A stretch of DNA of 22,441 nucleotides from an uncultured bacterium (GTDB lineage: Bacteria > Vulcanimicrobiota > Xenobia > Xenobiales > Xenobiaceae), in the NCBI GenBank assembly GCA_934621605.1, contig CAKTUZ010000034.1:1-22441 (forward strand). The letters are read 5' to 3'. The notes beneath the pieces were generated by a model. The model did no database searches, had not been told where the DNA came from, and saw only the letters and a list, made by a program, of their open reading frames with translations. Below, piece by piece: positions 1 through 8,411 of this stretch. Both the position numbers and the translations under genes were made by a program. Positions within the stretch are counted from its first letter, which is position 1. Each line of letters begins with the position of its first letter.

Positions 1-408
1 CTGATAATCATAACCGCCGACAAGCTGTTCGCCTTCAGGTTGAACTTCCATAGGCTGAGCTTCGGGCTGATAATCATAACCGCCGACAAGCTGTTCGCCT
101 TCAGGTTGAACTTCCATAGGCTGAGCTTCGGGCTGATAATCGTAACCGCCAACAAGCTGTTCGCCTTCGGGATGAGCTTCCAGAGGCTGAGCTTCGGGCT
201 GATAATCATAACCGCCAACAAGCTGTTCGCCTTCAGGTTGAACTTCCAGAGGCTGAGCTTCGGGCTGACAATCGTAACCGCCAACAAGCTGCTCGCCTTC
301 GGGATGACCTTCCAGAGGCTGAGCTTCGGGCTGATAATCATAACCGCCGACAAGCTGTTCGCCTTCAGGTTGAACTTCCATAGGCTGAGCTTCGGGCTGA
401 TAATCATT
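1..408 (-). repeat. 66-bp coding tandem repeat (minisatellite), at least six full units
   Basis: Units start at 1, 67, 133, 199, 265 and 331, with a partial seventh at 397; the array continues past the left edge. Each unit encodes 22 residues, mainly PEAQPxEVQPEGEQLVGG followed by YDYQ. Units at 1, 67 and 331 are identical. Units at 133 and 265 belong to a second type, with GHPEGEQ or a close variant in place of VQPEGEQ. Because 66 is a multiple of three, changes in copy number keep the reading frame. Confidence 0.95.
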
Positions 409-3400
409 GAACTGCGGAGCTGATGCAGACTGTTCATATCCCACAGGAGGAGCGAACTGGGGTTCATCAGACTGAACAGCGATATACTCACCGGAAGCGA
501 CAGGAGCCTGTTCAACTGTTGATACATTCTCTTCAGCCTTTACAGCTGCCATTTCTTCAGACTGGGCCTTAGCAGCAGCCTGAGATTTTCTGGCTCTCTT
601 GATGCGCTCGCTCAAACTGCTACGAGAACGAGAGGGAGCTGTAAGCTCAGGACGAGGCACTTCAGGAGCCGTTTCCTGAGGAGCAGCCGCGACTCCATTA
701 TTTTGGTTGGCCTCTTCAATAATTTGATTGATAGGACGAGAGATACCGCCCATGATAGAGCGTCCTCTTTCCTTCTTATGAGACTTGTCTTGATGATGAC
801 TGATACCGCTAATAGTACGATGTTCAGTGACTTCCTCAGAGTCAGAGTTCTCCGCACGCATACGAGCCATACGCTCAGAAAGAGACTGACTACCCATAAG
901 CTTAGAAGAACGGCCAGAAGATTCACTCTTTGAATGTTTGCGACGCAAACCTGTCTCAGATACACCTCTAAGATTGACACCGCTATTACTGAAATCAAAG
1001 CCTTCCGAAGACTGAAAATCTGTCTGAACTTGAGCAGCTTCGTCCCCAGCTTGAGCAACAGTCTCAGCATTTTGCTGAGCGCTCATCTTCTCTTCAATGG
1101 CAACCTCATCCACATCTTTGAGAGGCTCCCAAGGAATATCAGAAGGATTAGGAGCTTCGGTAACAGCTTGACAGATAGCCTCATAAAGATCGGTACGCTC
1201 TAAATAGAGTATGGGAGTAGGAACTATCAACTGGCCTTCCGGCACCATGATAAGCGGACGCATCTCATAATACTCGGGGTAAGCGCCTTCGTAATTTTCT
1301 GCTCCGTGGAACTGTTGTTCATGCTGTTGGTCAGCATAGACATGAGTCTCAGGATCTATATAAGTGCCACCTTCATGAGTTTCGCTTCCGTCAAATTGTC
1401 CTTGTCCATCATACACCTGAGGTGCTTCTCCATGATAAGCAGTACCATCGACTCCTTCGGTACCCATAGCAGACTCATATGCACAAGCTTGAACATTAGA
1501 ATCAGCATACGCGGGAGCATCGTGATTACTGACATCTACAAATTGTCCATGTTCATCGTAAACTTGAGCCTCAGCTCCAGTATAATGAGTCTCTTGAAGA
1601 GACTCTACCCCTACAAACTGTTCCGTATGTTCAGGAGCAGTCCCATAAATTTCTTCCGACGGGACATCGCTTCCATATTGTCCAGTATAATACTCGGGCT
1701 GATCGGCATGATCAGAAGAAGGCTGATTACCATCATATCCAGCTTCTAATGCTCCATGATAATCTTCTCCCGGAGTCAATCCTTCAGAAGCGGTGGGCTG
1801 TTTTGCAGCGTCGAACTGTTCGTCAAGTGCAACTTCAGCAGAAGCATAGAGCAAGTCTTCATTTTTTTCATCTTCATCAACGGCCATAACTTCTTCATGT
1901 GAAACTCCAGCTACAGCCTGAGGCGGTTCAAATTGATAACCTTCATAAGAAGCACTCTGAGTTTCAGCATCCGAGTGAACTTCAGAAACAGGCTCGACAC
2001 CTACCGACTGTTGCCCAGATTGCACCTCTTCATTTTCTTCGTGAGTGGAAAGATTGCCATCTTCTTCAGTGGATACAGCATTGACATGTTCTACAGTCGA
2101 CTCGGAAGAAGCATCTATGGGATGTTCTACTTCAACTTCATGTTTTACCTGAATTTCAGGTTCAACAGGAGCAACCGTCTCACTCTCTTTAGCAAGACTT
2201 ACAGCTTTATGTTCTTCTTGAGGTTCGGTTTGGACATTTTCGGCTTTCTTCTTACGACTGCCCAAAACACGTTTACCTCCCAACGTAGGTTTGCCACCTA
2301 AAGTTGGTTTGCCTCCACCCATAGGTTTCAAGCCTGCACGCATCAAACCGGGTCGAGGCGCCCCCTCACTATCATCGCCACCAAGCATAGGCTTGCCACC
2401 CAGCCCAGGCTTACCGCCGCCTCCTTTAACAGTCAAACCGGCACGTATGCCCCCACCACCTTTGGGCACCAAACCGCTGCGAGTCTTATGGTCGCCACCT
2501 TTCTTTTCGCGACGAGATTCGCCTTTAGCGCCCTTTGCAGTCTTAGCTTTTACGAGAGGCTGAATACCACCATCATTACCGACTACGGGAGCTCCAAGAT
2601 TAGTCAACTCACGAGTTGCCGTAGGATTGTTGGGATCGAGAAAAATAACACGCTGGTAAAGAGAAATCGCATGTTCAGAATCGCTATTGTTGACATAAAG
2701 ACCAGCGGCAGTCAAATAAGATTTTATGGCCAACTCTATATTGTTTTGTAAATGGTAGACTTCACCAAGACGTTCCTGAGCCAAAACGTAATCAGGAGCC
2801 GTCATAACAATTTTACGATAAGCCAAACTAGCTTGATCTAAATCGCCTTTGCGCTGACAAACATCCCCCAACGCAAACATAACGTCAAGATTCTCGAAAT
2901 CGAACTTAAGAGCACTGCGAAATTGCTTTTCAGCATCTTCCCAGCGTCCCAACATGGAATAAAGCTCTCCTAAGTGGAATACGGCTCCGGAATCGTTACT
3001 ATTAACAACTAAAATACGTTCTAAAGCTTCACAAGCTTTTTCCAGCCGACCACTGGCTTGATACAAATCGGCAACTTGGTGGTATTGGTTGGCGCCGCGC
3101 TCAACTTGACCATACTGAATATACATCTCAGCCAATTCGCGGCAAATATCTGCATTGTTAGGATCATCATTCAAGACGGCCTGAAGCAACTCAATGGAGC
3201 GATCTCCCTCATCAAGCTCAGTATAAAGGCGAGCCAAATCGAGAGAACGGGCTACAACCTCAGCAGTATCGCCACGATAGCGATACATATTTATGAGTTC
3301 CGAGCGAACATCAATAGACTCCGGCTCTAAAAGAAGCACATAATTAGCCACAGCCATCGCATTATCCATATCGCTGCGGGCAATATAAATATGCATCAAC

Positions 3401-3591
3401 CGCAAATAGGTACTTATCACCGACTTAAACATACCACGCAAAGCGTAGATCTGAGCTAAGTTTCTGCAAGCCTCATCATTGTCAGCATCCAATTCCAAAA
3501 CTCTGGAATAGCTCTCTATGGCTTGGTCCCAGCTCCTGCTGTCAGCGAATGTTCGGGCCTCCTGCATCAACCCTTCAATGGTATCAGCCAC
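1..3591 (-). CDS. Large TPR protein with disordered acidic tail and tandem repeats (partial, C-terminus off window)
   Basis: This frame is open for 1197 codons from a GTG at 3591 to the window edge. The start follows an AAGGTGGT site about 10 nt upstream; GTG at 3600 is an alternative. Residues 1-335 are TPR-like helical repeats (for example SWDQAIESYSRVLELDADN, GRWEDAEKQFRSALKFD). Residues about 336-455 are Gly/Lys/Pro/Leu-rich with GGKPTLGG repeats. The rest is acidic and rich in Glu, Gln and Tyr, with short basic helical patches such as SLSERMARMRAEN, and ends in 22-residue repeats. No signal peptide or membrane segment is visible, so it is probably cytoplasmic. A terminator separates it from pilQ, so it is likely its own transcription unit. 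TPR proteins with acidic disordered regions, such as FimV/HubP/TspA, serve T4P and cell polarity in other bacteria, but homology to them is not shown here. The function is unknown; a protein scaffold is an inference. Confidence 0.85.
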   Translation of the reverse strand, partial: MADTIEGLMQEARTFADSRSWDQAIESYSRVLELDADNDEACRNLAQIYALRGMFKSVISTYLRLMHIYIARSDMDNAMAVANYVLLLEPESIDVRSELINMYRYRGDTAEVVARSLDLARLYTELDEGDRSIELLQAVLNDDPNNADICRELAEMYIQYGQVERGANQYHQVADLYQASGRLEKACEALERILVVNSNDSGAVFHLGELYSMLGRWEDAEKQFRSALKFDFENLDVMFALGDVCQRKGDLDQASLAYRKIVMTAPDYVLAQERLGEVYHLQNNIELAIKSYLTAAGLYVNNSDSEHAISLYQRVIFLDPNNPTATRELTNLGAPVVGNDGGIQPLVKAKTAKGAKGESRREKKGGDHKTRSGLVPKGGGGIRAGLTVKGGGGKPGLGGKPMLGGDDSEGAPRPGLMRAGLKPMGGGKPTLGGKPTLGGKRVLGSRKKKAENVQTEPQEEHKAVSLAKESETVAPVEPEIQVKHEVEVEHPIDASSESTVEHVNAVSTEEDGNLSTHEENEEVQSGQQSVGVEPVSEVHSDAETQSASYEGYQFEPPQAVAGVSHEEVMAVDEDEKNEDLLYASAEVALDEQFDAAKQPTASEGLTPGEDYHGALEAGYDGNQPSSDHADQPEYYTGQYGSDVPSEEIYGTAPEHTEQFVGVESLQETHYTGAEAQVYDEHGQFVDVSNHDAPAYADSNVQACAYESAMGTEGVDGTAYHGEAPQVYDGQGQFDGSETHEGGTYIDPETHVYADQQHEQQFHGAENYEGAYPEYYEMRPLIMVPEGQLIVPTPILYLERTDLYEAICQAVTEAPNPSDIPWEPLKDVDEVAIEEKMSAQQNAETVAQAGDEAAQVQTDFQSSEGFDFSNSGVNLRGVSETGLRRKHSKSESSGRSSKLMGSQSLSERMARMRAENSDSEEVTEHRTISGISHHQDKSHKKERGRSIMGGISRPINQIIEEANQNNGVAAAPQETAPEVPRPELTAPSRSRSSLSERIKRARKSQAAAKAQSEEMAAVKAEENVSTVEQAPVASGEYIAVQSDEPQFAPPVGYEQSASAPQFNDYQPEAQPMEVQPEGEQLVGGYDYQPEAQPLEGHPEGEQLVGGYDCQPEAQPLEVQPEGEQLVGGYDYQPEAQPLEAHPEGEQLVGGYDYQPEAQPMEVQPEGEQLVGGYDYQPEAQPMEVQPEGEQLVGGYDYQ
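2235..2475 (-). repeat. Gly/Lys/Pro/Leu repeat hinge inside the TPR gene
   Basis: The coding strand carries degenerate repeats translating to GGKPGLGGKPMLGG, MGGGKPTLGGKPTLGGK and related AGL-x-KP motifs. They form a flexible, strongly basic stretch between the TPR domain and the acidic tail. The DNA repeats are about 18-24 nt and imperfect. Confidence 0.7.
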
Positions 3592-3976
3592 GTAAGTCAC
3601 ACCACCTTCTAAACGACTTGTTAGCCATCTACTAATCCGTTTAGTTCAATCTCGTCGAAGTCAACCTCAATGCGATCAGCACGTGTCCTGCGACATTGCC
3701 ACTGCACCCGGCATAAGCACTATTATTTTTATGGTCGTAAACTTACGACTAAAAAAATGCTGCTGCGCTGCGGAGCGGTTGACCGCACTCCGCGTGGAAA
3801 CCTCTCTGCTTAGTAGGTGCCACTCAGCCTCTATATCCCAAAATAAAGACTAAAAACGCTTTTAGACAGAGAAGTCTAAAGAGGGCTAAAAGTTCGAACT
3901 AAACGGAACCAGTTCCTGCATAAAAACTCTACTATATAGAGCATCATCCCCTAGGCTCGACCAGACAGTTTAAAAC
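3592..3976 (-). promoter_or_regulatory. Leader of the TPR gene with several inverted repeats
   Basis: Together with the pilQ terminator next to it, this makes a gap of about 450 bp with no convincing gene. It holds a hairpin at 3861-3880 (TTTAGAC/GTCTAAA, 6-nt loop), a GC-rich hairpin at 3770-3793 (GCGGAG/CTCCGC plus an inner CGG/CCG), and a perfect inverted repeat at 3734-3749 (GTCGTAA/TTACGAC, 2-nt centre) flanked by T and A runs. A TTGACT near the start has no good -10 partner, so no promoter is assigned. The role is unknown. Confidence 0.4.
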
Positions 3977-4010
3977 AAAAAAAATAGGCAGCTGATTTTA
4001 CTCAACTGCC
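3977..4010 (-). terminator. Rho-independent terminator after pilQ
   Basis: On the minus strand GGCAGTTGA pairs with TCAGCTGCC (9 bp with one G-U pair, loop GTAAAA), followed by A and T8. It lies about 40 nt past the pilQ stop. The plus strand also has T6 after the stem, so it may act in both directions. Confidence 0.85.
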
Positions 4011-4048
4011 CATTTTTTACTCACTAGGTAAACTATTAGCTCAAACTA

Positions 4049-6031
4049 TTAGTCCATAATGTGAGGAGTGACCATGAAGACAACTTCGTTTCTGTCGGAG
4101 CTGTGGCTCTCATAGCGGAACAGAGCACCGATAATGGGAAGGTCGCCCAAGAGAGGCAACTTGGAAACGGAGTGTTTCTCGCTGTCACTGATCAAGCCAC
4201 CCAATACGATGGTGTCACCGTCTTTGACGCGGACTTTGGACTTGGCAGTGCGCTCGTAGGTGATAGGATACTGGTTGTTTACCAAGTTACCAGCGCTGGA
4301 AGTGGTAGGAGTAAGTTCAACCACTACGTGGCCGTCATCCTTTACTTCAGGGGTAGCTTCTAACTTAGTACCGATATCAACATACTGAACCTGGAACTGA
4401 CCAGCACGAGGATCATAGAATACGATAGGATATCTCTGACCTACGTAAACTTCAGCTTGCTCGCCGCTCTGAGTGGCGATACGAGGAGAAGCCAAGGTCT
4501 TAGAGTCGCTGTTTTCAACTACGAAGGAGAGAGCAGCTTTGATTAAGAGAGGAGAACGACCGAAAGTACCAAGATTAAAAGCGGTCAAATCGCTCTCAGT
4601 CTCACCGATGCTAAACTCATCATTGGTAATCATGTGTCTATCGGGAGCATAGAACAGAGAAGGTACGATCTCAGCGAAAGTAGTGTTGAATATACCCATA
4701 GCACCGGCGTCGTCACTCCACTGCACGCCCAAGTTCTTAGAACCGGTTTCGTTAAGTTCTACAACTTTGAAGTCTAACATGACTTGCTTTAAGGGGCGGT
4801 CAATGTTAGCTAAAACTTCTTGAACTTGTTCAATTTGCTCATCGGTACCTTCGACAATGAGGATACCCATGCGCTTGTCTAAACTCAGGCCGACATCAGG
4901 AACCAAGGTAGTCAAGAGGGTCTGAATTTCGTCAGCTTTGCCATAGTTCACAGTGATATACTCACGGCGAGGAGCAGGCGGAGGAGCGGGAATCTGATCG
5001 AGATTGGGCAACTTGCTCTTGATCTCTTTAAGTTCCTGTTGAGTACCTTTGGCATAGAAACCATTGATAGTGGGATGGGGAGTGAAAACTACGTCAGGAT
5101 ACTGACCTTTCAAGAACTCTACGATATTGGCAGCGGGAGCAGCCTCAAGTACGAATTCCTGTTCGGCGAGATTTCTCCTAACAGAGCTGGACTTGGTCTT
5201 AGGGGTAAGAATGTTGTCAGCAATGGTCTGCAGTTTCTCAGTGGTGGCTACGATCACAGTATTGTCCACGATCTTGTAGTCATAAGGAGTTTCCTGCATC
5301 TTTAAGACCAAAGCCAAAGCGCCTTCGGGCTGTACATTCTTTAAAGTTACGGTAACGGAACCTTGTACGTCGGGACCGACGTAAACATTACGTCCCATCT
5401 CTTTAGCTAAGAATTTTACGATATAAACGAGGTCAGCGTTGACAAATTCCATATTGACAACTTTGACTCTCTTGACAGCCTTATTGGCCTTCTTAGCGGC
5501 AACAGCCTTCTTAGCGGGTGCAGCGACTTTACGAGGAGCTACATTGCTTCCGGCTTTAGCGACAGTCTTAGCAACTGGTGCTTTCGCAACTTTCGCACTA
5601 GCAACTTCGTTTTTGGAGAAAGCGACGGCTACGCCCTTATTCTCCGCCAAAGCGGTGCAATAGCTGGTCTTGGGAGTGTCGCTAACATTCATACGAACCA
5701 AAACGACGTTGGCAGAAGTCTGAGCGACGACGATACTCTGAAGCAAACCAGTATTGATGTTCTGGTTGCGTTTTACGTTTTTACCTAAAACAGCGGGAGA
5801 AATCTCAACGCAGATAGCGTTGTCAGATTTAGACTGTTTGTACTGGACTGGTGCAGTGGTATCAGCAACAACCTTGATAAGACCTTTAGCATTGTCTAGG
5901 CTGTAATTGACACCGTTAATGGTTGCAGCATTGCCTTGAGCTGTTACTGCCATGGACGAAGACAAGAATAGTCCCACGGCCATCAGGCATGCAAACAGAA
6001 GCTGAATGCTTCTACGCTTGGACAAGAGCAT
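4049..6031 (-). CDS. pilQ: Type IV pilus secretin PilQ
   Basis: PilQ is the outer-membrane ring through which the pilus passes. The chosen start (6031, 660 aa) follows an AGGAGGTG site and gives a clean signal peptide: MLLSKRR, a hydrophobic core, then a likely cut after AVTA. The in-frame ATG at 6067 has no SD and would bury that peptide. Domains in order: AMIN, about residues 35-140 (septal or peptidoglycan targeting); a Lys/Ala-rich linker to about 190; N0/STN from about 192 (VNMEFVNADLVYIVKFLAKE); N1 from about 355; and the secretin core from about 419, with LASPRIATQSGEQAEVYVG, KVRVKDGDTIVLGGLI and a final VVFMVTPHI. It is last in the pilM-N-O-P-Q run and is preceded by a 230-nt folded leader. 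Length is usual for the family. Confidence 0.96.
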   Translation of the reverse strand: MLLSKRRSIQLLFACLMAVGLFLSSSMAVTAQGNAATINGVNYSLDNAKGLIKVVADTTAPVQYKQSKSDNAICVEISPAVLGKNVKRNQNINTGLLQSIVVAQTSANVVLVRMNVSDTPKTSYCTALAENKGVAVAFSKNEVASAKVAKAPVAKTVAKAGSNVAPRKVAAPAKKAVAAKKANKAVKRVKVVNMEFVNADLVYIVKFLAKEMGRNVYVGPDVQGSVTVTLKNVQPEGALALVLKMQETPYDYKIVDNTVIVATTEKLQTIADNILTPKTKSSSVRRNLAEQEFVLEAAPAANIVEFLKGQYPDVVFTPHPTINGFYAKGTQQELKEIKSKLPNLDQIPAPPPAPRREYITVNYGKADEIQTLLTTLVPDVGLSLDKRMGILIVEGTDEQIEQVQEVLANIDRPLKQVMLDFKVVELNETGSKNLGVQWSDDAGAMGIFNTTFAEIVPSLFYAPDRHMITNDEFSIGETESDLTAFNLGTFGRSPLLIKAALSFVVENSDSKTLASPRIATQSGEQAEVYVGQRYPIVFYDPRAGQFQVQYVDIGTKLEATPEVKDDGHVVVELTPTTSSAGNLVNNQYPITYERTAKSKVRVKDGDTIVLGGLISDSEKHSVSKLPLLGDLPIIGALFRYESHSSDRNEVVFMVTPHIMD

Positions 6032-6065
6032 TGGTTTTACCCACCTCCTATTGGCCATCACGTTC

Positions 6066-6102
6066 AATTAAGAACTTAATTACTTGAAACTTCTTAAGTT
6101 TC
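6066..6102 (-). promoter_or_regulatory. Two tandem short hairpins just upstream of the pilQ SD
   Basis: The first inverted repeat is AATTAAG/CTTAATT (6066-6081) and the second is GAAACTT/AAGTTTC with a 3-nt centre (6086-6102). They lie just before the pilQ SD. They could be protein-binding sites or small RNA hairpins; nothing in the sequence decides between these. Confidence 0.45.
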
Positions 6103-6106
6103 ATTC

Positions 6107-6198
6107 CGAGGGTGCGACCCACCGTTCAGAAAGCCCCAAAGTTTTCTGAGCACTTTCCACATAAGGCAGACCTTCCTGCAAACGGACAGACACCCTCG
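6107..6198 (-). ncRNA. Candidate structured RNA leader between pilP and pilQ
   Basis: An 8-bp outer stem (CGAGGGTG/CACCCTCG) and a second stem (CCGTT/AACGG) enclose two smaller hairpins: CAGAAA/TTTCTG, and a weak AAGG/CCTT. Together they look like a three-way junction. No match to c-di-GMP, T-box or other riboswitch signatures was recognised. It may be a cis-regulatory leader or an mRNA processing or stability element. The fold was derived by eye. Confidence 0.35.
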
Positions 6199-6265
6199 AA
6201 GGCCTGGCCGTGCTTTTTATTATTTTCAATTTTTCAAAAGAGACTGGCTTAATCCGGAAGAAAAG

Positions 6266-7030
6266 CTATTTCTTAGCGTCTCCGAACTGCTCTTTCTCCA
6301 AGGTATAGCAGAACTTATGCTCTTTGCCGAGACCGATAGTAACAGTCTTCGCCTTAGGATTGATGTCCAAGATGCGATACTTATCAACTCTTTCGCCGAC
6401 TGATACCAATCTGGTCTGTCTTCCATCGCTGATCATAGCCTCATAGCCACGACCGCCGCGCAGAATACCGTTAACTGTAATACTGGGCTTAACGACTTTA
6501 ACAACTTTCTTGGCAGCTTGCTTAGCTTTGCTTGCAGAAGTGTTGGTGACAGCTTTCTTCTGGCTTCTCTGCAGAGCAGCCCTTTGAGCGGCCGACATCT
6601 TGGAGAGACGCGCATTAGAAATTGCAGCGGGCCCAACAACCATATTCAAGAAGGGATCGCGAACGGAAACTTTACGTCTCACCGGAGCAGCTTTTTTCTG
6701 CTCGGCAGCAGCCTTATCGGCAGTCACTTCACTACCTTGGGCGGGCTCGACAGCGGTTCCGTCTCCGGTACCTTCACCTGAGCTGGCAGTACCAGCATCT
6801 GTCACCTCAGTATCACCTTCGGTAGCAGACTCGGCATTGGCGCCGTTTTCAGAAGCGGACTCTTCAGTATTGGTACTTTCAGAGACCTCAACTTCACTGC
6901 TGACAGGAGAGTTGGGAGTTTCATCGGTAGTCTCTCCTCCACCGCAAGCGGCACAAGCCAACATAGCGAGAGAGAGAGCAAAAACTTTACAACCCTTATT
7001 AAATTTTGAGCCAAATTCAGGCAGGTTCAT
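6266..7030 (-). CDS. pilP: PilP-like pilus alignment lipoprotein
   Basis: PilP is an inner-membrane lipoprotein that links PilN/PilO to the secretin PilQ. The 254-aa product has a hydrophobic N-terminus, ALSLAMLACAACGGG, with possible lipidation at Cys26 or Cys29; neither is a perfect lipobox. Residues about 33-90 are an acidic Ser/Thr/Glu-rich linker. KVSVRDPFLNMVVG is the RDPF motif typical of PilP. The C-terminal part from about 183 (ITVNGILRGGRGYEAMI, VSVGERVDKYRI) fits the small beta domain of PilP/GspC proteins. Its SD is formed by the last codons and stop of pilO, so translation is probably coupled. Sequence identity to classical PilP is likely low, so the name rests on motif and position. 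Confidence 0.8.
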   Translation of the reverse strand: MNLPEFGSKFNKGCKVFALSLAMLACAACGGGETTDETPNSPVSSEVEVSESTNTEESASENGANAESATEGDTEVTDAGTASSGEGTGDGTAVEPAQGSEVTADKAAAEQKKAAPVRRKVSVRDPFLNMVVGPAAISNARLSKMSAAQRAALQRSQKKAVTNTSASKAKQAAKKVVKVVKPSITVNGILRGGRGYEAMISDGRQTRLVSVGERVDKYRILDINPKAKTVTIGLGKEHKFCYTLEKEQFGDAKK

Positions 7031-7037
7031 ATTTTTT

Positions 7038-7709
7038 CTAACCTCCCTGTCTCATGTATGCTGTAATGGGAATTTGAATCGTCAAGACGGGGCTGCGATT
7101 GTCGCCTTCTTTTTTGCTTTCAGGCTGCAGAGCAATCTTGTCGATAGTCACCAGACGCTCTAAACGGAGATCGCCTAACTGATAGAGGAACTCAATCAGA
7201 GTGGAATATCTGCCCTTCATAGTCATTTGGAACACGCGAGTAGGGAACTGCTTGAGAGCATCGGGAGTCGCGTCAACGCCTTCGTCCTCTTCAGCAGCTT
7301 CAGTGTTGTCGGCATCGGAGCCTTTAGCAGTCTGAGAAGTCAAAGCACCGGGAGTAATGGAGATAATCTCAAAAGAGTCATCACCGGTACGGTATCCTTC
7401 TTCGTCAGTCAACTTCTCGATCTCTTTGATGTAGTTAGCTACAAAGAGCTCAGCTTTCTCAGGAACGAGATTGGTCTGTACGACGCGGGCAAGTTCGGCT
7501 TCCAGCTCGGTCTTCTCTTTAGTAAGAGCGGGTAAGTCAGCGACCAACTTGCGCTGTTCTTCTAATTTGACTTCAAGTCCTGCGATTTCAGCGTTCTTCC
7601 GTTGTATAAGTTCTGTCTTGTCTTTCCAGTCAAACAACCAGAACATAACAACAATGAGTGCGATTACTACGAAGGCCACGACGATTTTAACAGGTGTATT
7701 TATAGTCAT
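7038..7709 (-). CDS. pilO: Pilus alignment protein PilO
   Basis: PilO forms a heterodimer with PilN in the inner membrane and periplasm and aligns the platform with the secretin. The 223-aa protein has a short cytoplasmic N-terminus, one membrane segment at about 8-26 (IVVAFVVIALIVVMFWLF), a coiled-coil-like stretch at about 33-75, and a C-terminal alpha/beta domain (RVFQMTMKGRYSTLIEFLYQLGDLRL). A central acidic insert (about 125-150, rich in Asp/Glu/Ala) is probably a flexible loop. The SD is AGGAGG. The gene begins 8 nt after pilN, and its last bases (GGAGGTTAG) serve as the pilP SD. Confidence 0.92.
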   Translation of the reverse strand: MTINTPVKIVVAFVVIALIVVMFWLFDWKDKTELIQRKNAEIAGLEVKLEEQRKLVADLPALTKEKTELEAELARVVQTNLVPEKAELFVANYIKEIEKLTDEEGYRTGDDSFEIISITPGALTSQTAKGSDADNTEAAEEDEGVDATPDALKQFPTRVFQMTMKGRYSTLIEFLYQLGDLRLERLVTIDKIALQPESKKEGDNRSPVLTIQIPITAYMRQGG

Positions 7710-7717
7710 CGTACCTC

Positions 7718-8353
7718 CTAAGATTCTGTTTCACTGGATGAAACGTTTTTCGAAGCTTCTGCAGGCTGTTGAGCGGCGATACCGGCAGCAGCATCAGCAT
7801 CATAACGAGCTTCGATTTGGAAAGTAAAGCCTACACCAGACTCAATCTTAGTCTGAGAGGTAGAAGACAAAGAAGACTCCGTAAAGATAGGAGAGTTATC
7901 CATCTTCTTAATAAACTCAGCCACAGTAGCTAACGGGGGTTTGCCGGGGCGATGAGCAGCGATACCGCTCATAGTAACGGCCGTCGTCGAAGGTTCAACG
8001 GACAAGCTAGTTAGCCAAACATTTTCTGGTAAGACCTTCCCTACTTCAGTCAAGAGATTTGCATACCGAACCGGGTCGTATTTCAAACTGGTGATGATTT
8101 TAATCTCACTCTTGAGTTTGGCAATCTGCGTCTTGATCTCATCAATGACGGGCAAACTCTGCTCCGTCTTTTTGATCTCTTCGTCTAGTTGCTCAATCTT
8201 AGCCTGAGAAGCGTCTACATCTGACTGCAGACGGGATCCCCAAACTATGCAACCAACTAGCGCGGCGCAGACACACACAAACAAAACTGCGACCAGCGGG
8301 TCGAAAGTAAACCTCTTACGCTCAGTAGGCAATAGGTTGACCTTGATGGTCAT
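7718..8353 (-). CDS. pilN: Pilus alignment protein PilN
   Basis: PilN bridges cytoplasmic PilM and periplasmic PilO. The 211-aa product starts MTIKVNLLPTE, which matches the conserved N-terminal peptide that binds PilM. One membrane segment follows at about 20-39, then a coiled coil (DASQAKIEQLDEEIKKTEQ), then a periplasmic domain containing YANLLTEVGKVLPENVWLTSLS, typical of the PilN/GspL-C family. The SD is GGGAGG, 6 nt before the ATG. The gene lies between pilM and pilO, as expected for the pilMNOPQ cluster. Confidence 0.93.
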   Translation of the reverse strand: MTIKVNLLPTERKRFTFDPLVAVLFVCVCAALVGCIVWGSRLQSDVDASQAKIEQLDEEIKKTEQSLPVIDEIKTQIAKLKSEIKIITSLKYDPVRYANLLTEVGKVLPENVWLTSLSVEPSTTAVTMSGIAAHRPGKPPLATVAEFIKKMDNSPIFTESSLSSTSQTKIESGVGFTFQIEARYDADAAAGIAAQQPAEASKNVSSSETES

Positions 8354-8411
8354 CGTGCACCTCCCTTTGGAGTATCAGCTCGACTAAGTTAACCGACTAT
8401 TCACTGCACAC

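Noticed and set aside
1..408. CRISPR array
   Set aside because: Units are contiguous 66-bp coding repeats with no spacers.
40..423. Plus-strand ORF with a repeated NFHRLSFGLIIITADKLFAF pattern
   Set aside because: It is the antisense of the 66-bp repeat, which stays open because the period is a multiple of three. It has no SD, and the minus strand is a convincing gene.
612..1070. Minus-strand 152-aa ORF rich in Leu and Val
   Set aside because: It lies in another frame within the large TPR gene, which is open throughout, and has no SD or family motif.
2291..2563. Plus-strand Pro-rich ORF
   Set aside because: It is the complement of the Gly/Lys repeat hinge of the TPR gene.
6107..6198. Known riboswitch (c-di-GMP-I or T-box) upstream of pilQ
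   Set aside because: The conserved c-di-GMP core and the T-box TGGNACCGCG motif are absent.
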